A stretch of DNA of 64,000 bases from assembly GCF_014193695.1 (NCBI RefSeq), contig NZ_JACHZR010000003.1:682001-746000 (forward strand), in the 5' to 3' direction. Each line of letters begins with the position of its first letter. Position 1 is the stretch's first letter. The position numbers and the translations under genes were made by a program. This stretch comes from Rhizobium sp. BK316 (GTDB taxonomy: Bacteria > Pseudomonadota > Alphaproteobacteria > Rhizobiales > Rhizobiaceae). The notes beneath the pieces are model-generated. The model was not told the DNA's origin and made no database searches. It worked only from the letters and a program-made list of their open reading frames with translations. Shown here in pieces: positions 27,450-35,347 of the stretch.

Positions 27450-28529
27450 ATGGGCAAATCCGTTGATGACGGTGGTGTGAAGATCAGGCTTTCCATCGTC
27501 GCGCCCTGTTACAATGAGGCCGAGGGGCTGAACGAGTTCTGCCGGCGGGCGCGGGCAGCGGCGGAGGCGGTTGCCGGCCAATCCTTCGAGATCGTCCTCG
27601 TCGACGACGGCTCCAGCGATGGTACGTGGAGCGTCATATCGGGGCTTGCGGCAGACATTCCGCAGGTACTCGGCGTCAAGCTTCTGCGCAATCACGGCCA
27701 CCAGCTTGCGGCGACCTCGGGCCTTGCGGTGGCGCGCGGCGAGCGCGTGCTGCTCATCGACGCCGATCTTCAGGATCCGCCGGAGCTGCTTTCCGAGATG
27801 ATGGCGATCATGGATCAGGGCGCCGATGTTGTTTACGGGCAGCGGAGCGAGCGCAAGGGCGAGACGAAGTTCAAGCTCATCACCGCCTCGGTCTTCTACC
27901 GGCTGCTGACGCGGCTGACATCCATTTCGATCCCGCAAGACACCGGCGATTTCCGGCTGATGAAGGCGCGCATCGTCCATATCCTTCTCAACATGCCGGA
28001 GCGGCATCGTTTCATCCGCGGCATGGTAAGCTGGATCGGAGGCAGGCAGGTGGCGCTGCGTTATACACGCGATGCCCGCTATGCCGGCTCGACGAAATAT
28101 CCGCTGAAGAAGATGATCCGCTTCGCGATCGATGCGATCACCAGCTTCTCGATCATTCCGCTGCGTGTCAGCGCCTGGATGGGGCTGATCTCGGCGGTCT
28201 TCGCCGTGGGGCTGCTGATCTATACGCTCGTGCAATGGTTCGAGGGCAATGTCATCACCGGCTGGTCGAGCATCATGGCGGCTATTTCCGCTTTGAGCGC
28301 CATCCAGCTCATCGCGCTCGGCACGCTCGGCGAATATGTCGGGCGCCTCGTGCAGGAGCATAAGCGCAGGCCGATGTTCATGATCGACTGCGTGGTGCAG
28401 GGCGAGGTTACGTCCGAATTGCCCGACGATTTCTCCGAACTCGATACCGCCAGCCGCAGGTCGGAACTCGGCAGGCTTTCGGCGGCAAGCGTGACCGCCA
28501 AGCCGATTGAAACGGCTGTTGGCCGCTGA
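27450..28529 (+). CDS. Family 2 glycosyltransferase, DPM1/GtrB-like
   Basis: Membrane-bound polyprenyl-phosphate glycosyltransferase, 359 residues. The GT-A domain occupies about 10-230 with SIVAPCYNEAEGLNEF, VLVDDGSSDGTW, the DADLQDPPEL metal site and DTGDFRLM. Two C-terminal membrane helices (about 240-300) resemble GtrB/ArnC proteins that load a sugar onto undecaprenyl phosphate. A GTG at 27444 with GGGAG upstream is an equally good start. No matching flippase or second transferase is adjacent, so the glycan is unknown. Confidence 0.85.
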   Translation: MGKSVDDGGVKIRLSIVAPCYNEAEGLNEFCRRARAAAEAVAGQSFEIVLVDDGSSDGTWSVISGLAADIPQVLGVKLLRNHGHQLAATSGLAVARGERVLLIDADLQDPPELLSEMMAIMDQGADVVYGQRSERKGETKFKLITASVFYRLLTRLTSISIPQDTGDFRLMKARIVHILLNMPERHRFIRGMVSWIGGRQVALRYTRDARYAGSTKYPLKKMIRFAIDAITSFSIIPLRVSAWMGLISAVFAVGLLIYTLVQWFEGNVITGWSSIMAAISALSAIQLIALGTLGEYVGRLVQEHKRRPMFMIDCVVQGEVTSELPDDFSELDTASRRSELGRLSAASVTAKPIETAVGR

Positions 28530-28695
28530 TCTGGGATTGTTGCCGAGCATGTTGACAAAAGTCTCGGACCTGGCGGCATTTGACCTTTCCGATCCGGCAT
28601 AAGGGGCGTATGCAGACTGTATCCCTCCGCGCGGCTTGCCCTGTCGGTTCTCCCGCCTTTTCCCGCGCAATCCGGAATTCGCATTTGGCAGATCG

Positions 28696-30141
28696 ATGAC
28701 TGCAGTTCAGACGAGTGAGAACACAGATGAGGCGGCGAGCGCCCGCCAGGCGAAGATCGTAGCGCTGGTCGTTGCCGTTTCCTTCTTCATGCAGATCCTC
28801 GACGGTACGATAGTCACCACTTCGCTGCCGCAGATGGCGACGAGCTTCGGTGTGCAGCCGGTCGCCATGAGCATCGGCATCACTGTCTATATGCTCACCA
28901 TGTCGGCCTTCATTCCGCTTTCCGGCTGGCTCGGCGACCGGTTTGGGGCGCGGCGCGTCTTTCTGATGTCGATTGCCGTCTTCGCCGTGGCATCATTGTT
29001 CTGCGGCCTGTCGGGAAGCCTCACCGAATTCGTTATTGCGCGCGCGGTGCAGGGGGTGGGCAGCGCGCTGATGACGCCGGTCGGGCGCATCATCGTGCTG
29101 AAGAACGCCCGCAAGTCCGAGCTGGTGCAGGCGATCGCGCTGATCACCTGGCCGGCGCTGACGGCGCCTGTCGTCGGCCCCGTGCTCGGCGGCTTCATCA
29201 CCACCTATGCCAGCTGGCACTGGAACTTCCTGATCAACATTCCGATCGGCATTATCGGCATTGCGCTGGTGCTGCGCTTCGTGCCGGAGCAGCGCGAGGA
29301 ACGCGTCGGACCGCTCGACATCAAGGGCTTTTTCCTGAGTGCAGCGGGGCTGACCCTGCTGCTTGCCGGGCTCGAACTGTCCGTCAAAGGGCAGGGCGGC
29401 TTCCTGCCGCTCATCGCGCTGCTTGCGGCCGGCATCGTGCTTTCGGTCATGGCGATGCGGCACTTCCTGCGGGCCACCAATCCGCTGCTCGATCTCGCCG
29501 CCTTCAAGGTGCGGACCTTCTCTATTGCGACGCTTTCGGCGGGCACGGCCTGTCGCGTCGCCGTCAATGCGACGCCGTTCCTGCTGCCGCTGCTCTTCCA
29601 GCTCGGTTTCGGCCTGAGTTCGATGGCCGCGGGCACCTATCTGCTGGTCTATTTCCTCGGCAATCTCGGCATGAAGGTGGTGACGACGCCGCTCCTGCGG
29701 TTCTTCGGCTTCCGCAACGTGCTTTTCTTCAACGGTGTCATCGCCGCTGCCTCGATCGTCGCCTGTGGTTTCCTGACGCCGGAAACGCCCGAGATCGTCA
29801 TCTCGGCGCTGCTCCTGATTGCCGGGCTTTCGCGGTCGATGGAGTTCACGGCGCTCAACACGCTCTCCTTTGCCGATATTGGCCCGGCGCAGAGAAGCTC
29901 GGCCTCGACGCTGTCGAGCATGCTGCAGCAGATTTCCATGCTGCTCGGCGTTGCGGTGGCGGCCGCCGTGCTGAACATTTCCTCGGGGCTTCGGGGTGCG
30001 GCGGATGCTACGCTCGGCGATTTCCGCTGGGCCTTCTTCGTGGTCGGCATGATCGGCTTCCTGTCCTGCCTGCGCTTCCTGCAGCTTGCTGCCGATGCGG
30101 GTGCCGAAGTTTCTCACCACCGCCGCTTTCAAAAAAGCTGA
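28696..30141 (+). CDS. DHA2-family MFS multidrug exporter (EmrB/QacA type)
   Basis: Inner-membrane proton-driven exporter of 481 residues with about 14 hydrophobic segments. The segment 1 motif DGTIVTTSLPQMATSF is the DHA2 signature (motif D1); motif A is GWLGDRFGARRVF, and motif C lies in GPVLGGFITTYASWHWNFLINIPIG. No EmrA-type membrane fusion partner is adjacent, so it probably works alone. Substrates are unknown; hydrophobic cations and drugs are common for the family. Confidence 0.88.
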   Translation: MTAVQTSENTDEAASARQAKIVALVVAVSFFMQILDGTIVTTSLPQMATSFGVQPVAMSIGITVYMLTMSAFIPLSGWLGDRFGARRVFLMSIAVFAVASLFCGLSGSLTEFVIARAVQGVGSALMTPVGRIIVLKNARKSELVQAIALITWPALTAPVVGPVLGGFITTYASWHWNFLINIPIGIIGIALVLRFVPEQREERVGPLDIKGFFLSAAGLTLLLAGLELSVKGQGGFLPLIALLAAGIVLSVMAMRHFLRATNPLLDLAAFKVRTFSIATLSAGTACRVAVNATPFLLPLLFQLGFGLSSMAAGTYLLVYFLGNLGMKVVTTPLLRFFGFRNVLFFNGVIAAASIVACGFLTPETPEIVISALLLIAGLSRSMEFTALNTLSFADIGPAQRSSASTLSSMLQQISMLLGVAVAAAVLNISSGLRGAADATLGDFRWAFFVVGMIGFLSCLRFLQLAADAGAEVSHHRRFQKS

Positions 30142-30413
30142 CCGTCGCGGAACCATTTGCCTTCCCCTGCGTTTAGGGCACTGATTTTCAGTATCCGTGT
30201 TCGCATTTTTTTAGAGGGGCTTCCGGCCGTGGCCGGGCAGGGGTCGACATTCTCGATGGCATTCTCCTTCGATCTGCCTGATATGAGGCGTCTTCTCGTA
30301 CCTAAGGCCAAGTGCTGTTTACGCGCGCCTTTCGATGCAATACGACAGTCGCATGCAGAAAGACTCGGCGGCCTCACAGCCGGTATTGCTGCGGGAAAAT
30401 GCCCGGAGGCAGA

Positions 30414-31469
30414 ATGAGCGAGTCCAGTGGTGATACGGGCGCTCCAATCCGTATCCTCTATATCGATGACGACGAGGCGCTCGCGCAGTTGATGCAGAAG
30501 AATCTCGGCCGCCGCGGCTTTACGCTCGAATGGGCAAGCGACGGGGCGACCGGCCTTACGCTGCTTGCCGAAGGCGGTATCGACGCCGTCGTTCTCGATC
30601 ATGTCCTGGAGGCCGAGACGGGGCTCGATATCCTGCCGCGCATCGTGGCGATGCCCGACCATCCGCCTGTCATCTATGCCACCGGCTCCGACGATACGAG
30701 CATTGCGGTCGCAGCGCTGAAGGCCGGCGCCGACGACTATGTTCTCAAGGGCATTTCGCCCGACTATTTCGATCTTCTGGCCGCGGCCCTCGAACAGGGG
30801 CTGGAGCGGGCGCGCTTCCTTCGGGAAACGGCGCACGCGCAGGAGGTGATCCGCCAGCAGCGCGACCATGCGGAAATGCTGCTTGCCGAAGTCAATCACC
30901 GCATCGCCAACAGCCTCGGCCTCGTCGGCGCGCTGATCCGCATGCAGTCATCCATGACCAGCGACCAGGTGGCGATCGACGCGCTGCAGGAAACGCAGAT
31001 GCGCATCAATGCGATCGCCAGCATCCACCGTCGTCTCTACACCAACCGGCAGGTCGGCACGGTGCAGGTGGATGAATATCTGAGCAGCCTCCTGACCGAG
31101 ATCGAAGCCTCGATGCGAGACGAGAAGCGGCCGCATCGCGTGGTGCTGACCGCCCAGCCGATCAATCTTGCGACCGACAAGGTCATCACGCTCGGCCTGA
31201 TCGTCAGCGAACTTGTCACCAACGCCTTCAAATATGCTTATCCGGATGGCGACCCGGGGGAGATCAATGTCATTGTCGAGCAGGAGGACGATGCGCTGAG
31301 GGTTATCGTGGAGGATGGCGGCCAGGGCTTCGACCCGTCCGATCCGGTGAAGGGAACCGGTCTCGGCATGAAGATATTGAACGCCATGGCCGGCAGTCTG
31401 AAATCCGAACTTGCCTATGATCCGGAGCATCGCGGCACGAGGGCGATACTGGTCTTTTCCGTAAGCTGA
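30414..31469 (+). CDS. Receiver-histidine kinase hybrid (HisKA_2/HWE-like)
   Basis: Cytosolic two-component protein of 351 residues. The N-terminal receiver has acidic residues DDDE near 18-21, phospho-acceptor Asp62 (VVLDHV) and Lys112. The kinase part has the dimerisation/phospho-acceptor His162 in LLAEVNHRIANSLGL, typical of HisKA_2, and then the ATPase motifs SELVTNAFKYAYPDG, DGGQGFDP and GTGLGMKI. There is no sensor or membrane segment, so input arrives through the receiver. This architecture resembles kinases of alphaproteobacterial general stress signalling. GGAGG precedes the ATG. Confidence 0.88.
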   Translation: MSESSGDTGAPIRILYIDDDEALAQLMQKNLGRRGFTLEWASDGATGLTLLAEGGIDAVVLDHVLEAETGLDILPRIVAMPDHPPVIYATGSDDTSIAVAALKAGADDYVLKGISPDYFDLLAAALEQGLERARFLRETAHAQEVIRQQRDHAEMLLAEVNHRIANSLGLVGALIRMQSSMTSDQVAIDALQETQMRINAIASIHRRLYTNRQVGTVQVDEYLSSLLTEIEASMRDEKRPHRVVLTAQPINLATDKVITLGLIVSELVTNAFKYAYPDGDPGEINVIVEQEDDALRVIVEDGGQGFDPSDPVKGTGLGMKILNAMAGSLKSELAYDPEHRGTRAILVFSVS

Positions 31470-31494
31470 CCGATCTTTTCTGTAAGCTGACGCT
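31453..31494 (+). repeat. 21-bp tandem duplication over the kinase stop codon
   Basis: Two adjacent units (31453-31473 and 31474-31494) share 17 of their first 18 bases, each reading TCTTTTC[C/T]GTAAGCTGAC. The first contains the kinase stop codon; the second is between that stop and the DUF924 ribosome binding site. Confidence 0.75.
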
Positions 31495-31506
31495 GGGAGA
31501 GCCGTC

Positions 31507-32064
31507 ATGAATACCGATATCGTCTGCACACCGGATGAAGTCTATGACTTCTGGTTCGTCCGCTGCAGCCGGAAGGAATGGTTCAGCTCGACTGCCGAAC
31601 TGGACGAGGAAATCCGGGCGCGGTTTCGCGCAACCCACCTGTCGCTTGCCCGCAGCGTGACCGAGGACTGGCGCTCCAGCCCCGAGAGCCGGCTTGCCGC
31701 CGTCATCGTGCTCGACCAGTTTCCACGCAATATCTACCGGGCGACGCCGCTTGCCTTTGCGACCGACGGGCTGGCGTTGCGCGAGGCAAAGCTTGCGCTT
31801 GCCGTCGGCGCCGATCGGTCGCTGGAGGGCATCAAACGGACCTTCCTGTACATGCCGTTCGAGCATGCGGAAGATCTGGTGGAGCAGGACCGTTCGGTGG
31901 CGCTCTTTGCCGCGCTCGGCGATGAGGAATTCCACGATTATGCGCTTCGCCACCGGGCGGTGATTGCCGCTTACGGGCGTTTTCCGCATCGCAATGGCAT
32001 TGTCGGGCGGCAGTCGAGCGAGGCCGAACTCGCTTATCTCGCGCGCCCCGGCGCCGGTTTCTGA
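31507..32064 (+). CDS. DUF924 family protein
   Basis: All-helical protein of 185 residues that fits DUF924, a TPR-like fold of unknown function. The diagnostic segments are EVYDFWFVRCSRKEWFS near the start, VIVLDQFPRNIYRATPLAFATD, and FLYMPFEHAEDLVEQDRSV, then YGRFPHRNGIVGR near the end. Found widely in proteobacteria as a single gene. GGGAG lies upstream of the ATG. Its 37-bp distance from the kinase stop allows co-transcription. Confidence 0.85.
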   Translation: MNTDIVCTPDEVYDFWFVRCSRKEWFSSTAELDEEIRARFRATHLSLARSVTEDWRSSPESRLAAVIVLDQFPRNIYRATPLAFATDGLALREAKLALAVGADRSLEGIKRTFLYMPFEHAEDLVEQDRSVALFAALGDEEFHDYALRHRAVIAAYGRFPHRNGIVGRQSSEAELAYLARPGAGF

Positions 32065-32154
32065 GCGATCATCCGGAAATTCCGCCTTTCTGTTGCCTTT
32101 CTTTCCTATAAAAGCGGTCATCTTGATCATGAGACGAATCCACGCGGGGGCTTC

Positions 32155-34767
32155 TTGCGCTTGACACACTGGCTGCTTCGCACCGTTCTTCTGATATCGC
32201 TGGTGGTTGCCGGCCTGCATCTCGATGGGGAGGCTGCCTTCGCGCAGGCGCCGCAGCCGGCGGCCCAGACACAGCCAGCCCAGACGCAGGCCGTTCCGGC
32301 CCAAGTAACTCCGGCCCAAGCAGCTCCGGCCGAGGCGCCGCTTGCCAATACCGCCCTCGATCAGGCGCTGAAGGATATCGACAAGGCGAAGAACCAGCTT
32401 GTCTCGCTGCAGGATCGCGTCAAGCAGAATGCCGACAACGACGACGCTCTCGTGGAGCTTGCCGGCCAGGCGGACGAACTCGGCCGCGGCGTTATCGCCA
32501 CATCCGTCAGCCTGCGCCCGCGTTTCGATCAGATCAAGAGCCGCCTGGCCGAACTTGGCGAGCCGCCGAAGGACGGCCAGCCGCCGGAGGCGCAGATCGT
32601 CACCGACGAGCGCAATGCGCTGACGGCGGAACGCTCGCAGATCAATGCCGTCACGGGAGACGCGGAAAACCTGTCGATCGCGATCACCAAGCTTTCCAAC
32701 GTGATCACGGCGACACGGCGCCAGCTCTTTGCCGATACGTTGTTCCGGCGCACCGAAATTTCCGCCTCCGTCATCGACGATGCGGCGGGCGCTTTTGTCC
32801 AGGAGGCGAGCGAGTTTTCCCAGACGCTTTCGAGCTGGATCACCTTTGTCTGGAAGTTCAAGAGCCTGCAGCTCTTTGCCGCGATCTTCCTGTCGCTTGC
32901 GACAGCCTTGATCCTGCTCTCCGGCGGCTACCGGCTTTTCGGCCAGTATCTGCGGCGCGACGTCAATGTCGAGGAGCCTTCCTATATCAGCCGCCTTGCC
33001 TTTGCCTTCTGGTCGACGCTGATCCGCACGGCCGCGCTCGATGTGCTCCTGGTGACGTCGCTGATCTTCCTCGACGGTTTCAATGTGCTGAGAAGCGATA
33101 TCACGCCCGTGATCGGCGCGCTTTTCGGCTCGATCGGCCTCGTCTATTTCGTCGGCCGTTTCGTCAACGCCGTCTTTGCGCCGAATGATCCGTCCTGGCG
33201 TCTGGTGCGCCTTTCCAATCTCGGCGCCCGCTCGGTCGGCTACTGCCTGATCGCCATGGCCGTCGTCAACGCGCTCGACTATCTCTTCGGTGCCGTCGGC
33301 GAGGCGATGGGATCGCCGCTGGTTCTGACGGTCGTGCGCAGCCTGCTTGCGGCGCTGATCATCGGCCTCATCCTGATTGCCGTGTCCTTCGGAAAGCCGA
33401 TGCTGGCCAAGAACGGCGATCCCGATGCGCCGGGCCGCCACTGGCCGCGCGGCATGGCGATCCTGCTGCGGGTCTTCGGCGCAGGCCTCATCCTTGCGGC
33501 GCTCTCGGGCTATGTGGGCCTGGCGCGGTTCGTCGCCACCCAGCTCATCATCACCAGTGCCATCATCGTGACGACCTATATCGGCCTGCTGCTCGGCAAG
33601 GCGATCTCACGACAGGACAATTTCGGCGATACGTTCCTTGGCCGTTTCCTGGAAACCCGCTTCAAGCTCGGGCCGGTGGCGATCGATCAGGTGGGGCTGG
33701 TCGTCGGCCTCCTCATCTACGCCGTGGCGCTCCTGACCGGCATTCCACTCATCCTGCTGCTCTGGGGCTTTCATGTGCAGGATCTGCAACTGCTTGCTTA
33801 CCGGCTGTTTACAGAGGTGCGGCTCGGCGGCATCAGCATTTCGCTGCTCGGCATCTTCACCGGCATCCTGCTCTTTGCCGGAGGTTATCTTGCGACGCGC
33901 TGGGTACAGAAATGGCTCGACAGCAATGTCATGGCGCGCAGCCATGTCGATCTCGGCGTGCGCAATTCCGTCAAGACCGGCATCGGCTATCTGGGCGTAG
34001 GCGTTGCGGCGATTTTCGGCGTTTCGGCTGCTGGCATCGACCTTTCGAACCTTGCACTCGTTGCCTCGGCGCTCTCCGTCGGTATCGGTTTCGGCCTGCA
34101 GAATATCGTGTCGAACTTCGTTTCGGGCTTGATCCTGCTGGTCGAGCGGCCCTTCAAGGTGGGCGACCATGTCGTTTCGGGCACCGCCGAAGGCATCGTC
34201 AAGCGCATTTCGGTGCGCGCCACCGAAATCGAGACCTTCCGCAAGCAGTCGATCATCGTGCCGAACTCGGATCTGATCAACGGGCTCGTCGGCAACTGGA
34301 CGCATCGCAACAGGCTCGGCCGTTCGGAAATCCCGGTTTCCGTAAGCTATGAGGCCGACCCGCGCAAGGTGATGGATATTCTGCTGGAGCTGACGGCCGC
34401 CGTGCCGTTGATCCTGCGCAATCCCGAGCCGCATGTCGAATTCCTGCGCTTCGGACCTTATTCGCTGGATTTCGAGCTGCGCTTCTTCCTGGCCGACATG
34501 GGTGACGGCCTGACGGTGCGCAACAATCTGAGGATCGAGATCCTCAAGCGCTTCCGCGCCGAGGGCATCGAGATCCCGCTGCCGCAGAGCGATCTGACCA
34601 TTCACCGGCAGGCGAATGCAGAAGCCGAGAAGGCGCTTGTCCGGAAGCCTGACGAGCCCGAGGACGAGATTGCCGAAGACGAGGCCGGCAGGAACGAGAT
34701 GGTGGAAGAGGAGCAGCCGGTGCGCCAATTGCGGGGCAAGACGGCAGACGGCAAGTTAAAAGGCTGA
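32155..34767 (+). CDS. Mechanosensitive channel, MscS superfamily with DUF3772 domain
   Basis: Large inner-membrane channel of 870 residues that should open under membrane tension during osmotic downshock. A signal peptide (to about residue 30) is followed by a Pro/Ala/Gln repeat-rich linker, and then a periplasmic coiled coil/DUF3772 region to about 240. Some ten or eleven membrane helices follow. The MscS pore helix and beta domain are clear near 625-790 (LALVASALSVGIGFGLQNIVSNFVSGLILLVERP, then VKRISVRATEIETFRKQSIIVPNS). An acidic C-terminal tail ends the protein. It begins at a TTG with GGGGG upstream. Confidence 0.9.
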   Translation: MRLTHWLLRTVLLISLVVAGLHLDGEAAFAQAPQPAAQTQPAQTQAVPAQVTPAQAAPAEAPLANTALDQALKDIDKAKNQLVSLQDRVKQNADNDDALVELAGQADELGRGVIATSVSLRPRFDQIKSRLAELGEPPKDGQPPEAQIVTDERNALTAERSQINAVTGDAENLSIAITKLSNVITATRRQLFADTLFRRTEISASVIDDAAGAFVQEASEFSQTLSSWITFVWKFKSLQLFAAIFLSLATALILLSGGYRLFGQYLRRDVNVEEPSYISRLAFAFWSTLIRTAALDVLLVTSLIFLDGFNVLRSDITPVIGALFGSIGLVYFVGRFVNAVFAPNDPSWRLVRLSNLGARSVGYCLIAMAVVNALDYLFGAVGEAMGSPLVLTVVRSLLAALIIGLILIAVSFGKPMLAKNGDPDAPGRHWPRGMAILLRVFGAGLILAALSGYVGLARFVATQLIITSAIIVTTYIGLLLGKAISRQDNFGDTFLGRFLETRFKLGPVAIDQVGLVVGLLIYAVALLTGIPLILLLWGFHVQDLQLLAYRLFTEVRLGGISISLLGIFTGILLFAGGYLATRWVQKWLDSNVMARSHVDLGVRNSVKTGIGYLGVGVAAIFGVSAAGIDLSNLALVASALSVGIGFGLQNIVSNFVSGLILLVERPFKVGDHVVSGTAEGIVKRISVRATEIETFRKQSIIVPNSDLINGLVGNWTHRNRLGRSEIPVSVSYEADPRKVMDILLELTAAVPLILRNPEPHVEFLRFGPYSLDFELRFFLADMGDGLTVRNNLRIEILKRFRAEGIEIPLPQSDLTIHRQANAEAEKALVRKPDEPEDEIAEDEAGRNEMVEEEQPVRQLRGKTADGKLKG

Positions 34768-34868
34768 ACAGCTCATTCAGCGCTCATTCACGGCTGTGCT
34801 GCTATAACCCCATGTAATCGATCGCTGCTGGTGCAGCGACGAGTGCTCCAGGGGAGGGCGTAAAGCCC

Positions 34869-35144
34869 ATGTCGCATACCGTGACACGTTCCGCAGTCGC
34901 ATTTCTTCTTCTCCTTTCCGCCGCACCTCTCGCGCTGGCGGCTTCCGTCACCAACAAGGATGAGGCACCCGTGGTGCTCACCGTCACCGAAGGCGGCAAC
35001 CGCGTGGAAGTTGTCGTCGATGCCGGTGCTTCCGAACGGGTCTGCCCCTCCGGCTGTTTCATGACGACGCCCGATGGCGACCGTATCGGGCTTTCGGGCG
35101 ACGAGATTATCGAGATCGTCAAGGGTTCCGCCGTCGTCAAGTGA
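34869..35144 (+). CDS. Small secreted protein of unknown function
   Basis: Protein of 91 residues with a clear signal peptide ending near ALAASVTNK (about residue 26). The mature 65 residues read as a short beta-rich domain (APVVLTVTEGGNRVEVVVDAG) with two cysteines in ERVCPSGCF, which could form a disulfide. The family appears in rhizobia as a periplasmic hypothetical protein. It sits between the MscS gene and the dehydrogenase, with its own start; no function is assignable. Confidence 0.7.
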   Translation: MSHTVTRSAVAFLLLLSAAPLALAASVTNKDEAPVVLTVTEGGNRVEVVVDAGASERVCPSGCFMTTPDGDRIGLSGDEIIEIVKGSAVVK

Positions 35145-35347
35145 CGGCGGCTTCAGCCCGTTCCCTGCCGTTTTCATGAATTTTCGAGGCTTGCGACTTT
35201 TGACGCTTGCCTATTTGCGCGTCGTCGCGGCAAGCTTTTCCCATGTCGTAAACAGGCCTCTCATGAGGCATGCCTCGCTGCATAGTTCGCGACAATGGTT
35301 CGTTCGGTATGGGCTGCCGGACATTCGATAAAAGAGGGTATTTTTCC

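Noticed and set aside
30157..30413. Short plus-strand frame between the DHA2 exporter and the kinase
   Set aside because: Composition is unlike the coding sequence around it and no family is recognised; it looks like leader sequence.
31303..33441. Very long minus-strand open frame opposite the MscS and DUF924 genes
   Set aside because: It is a by-product of high GC at third positions in the real plus-strand genes; its sequence is basic, repetitive and without domains.
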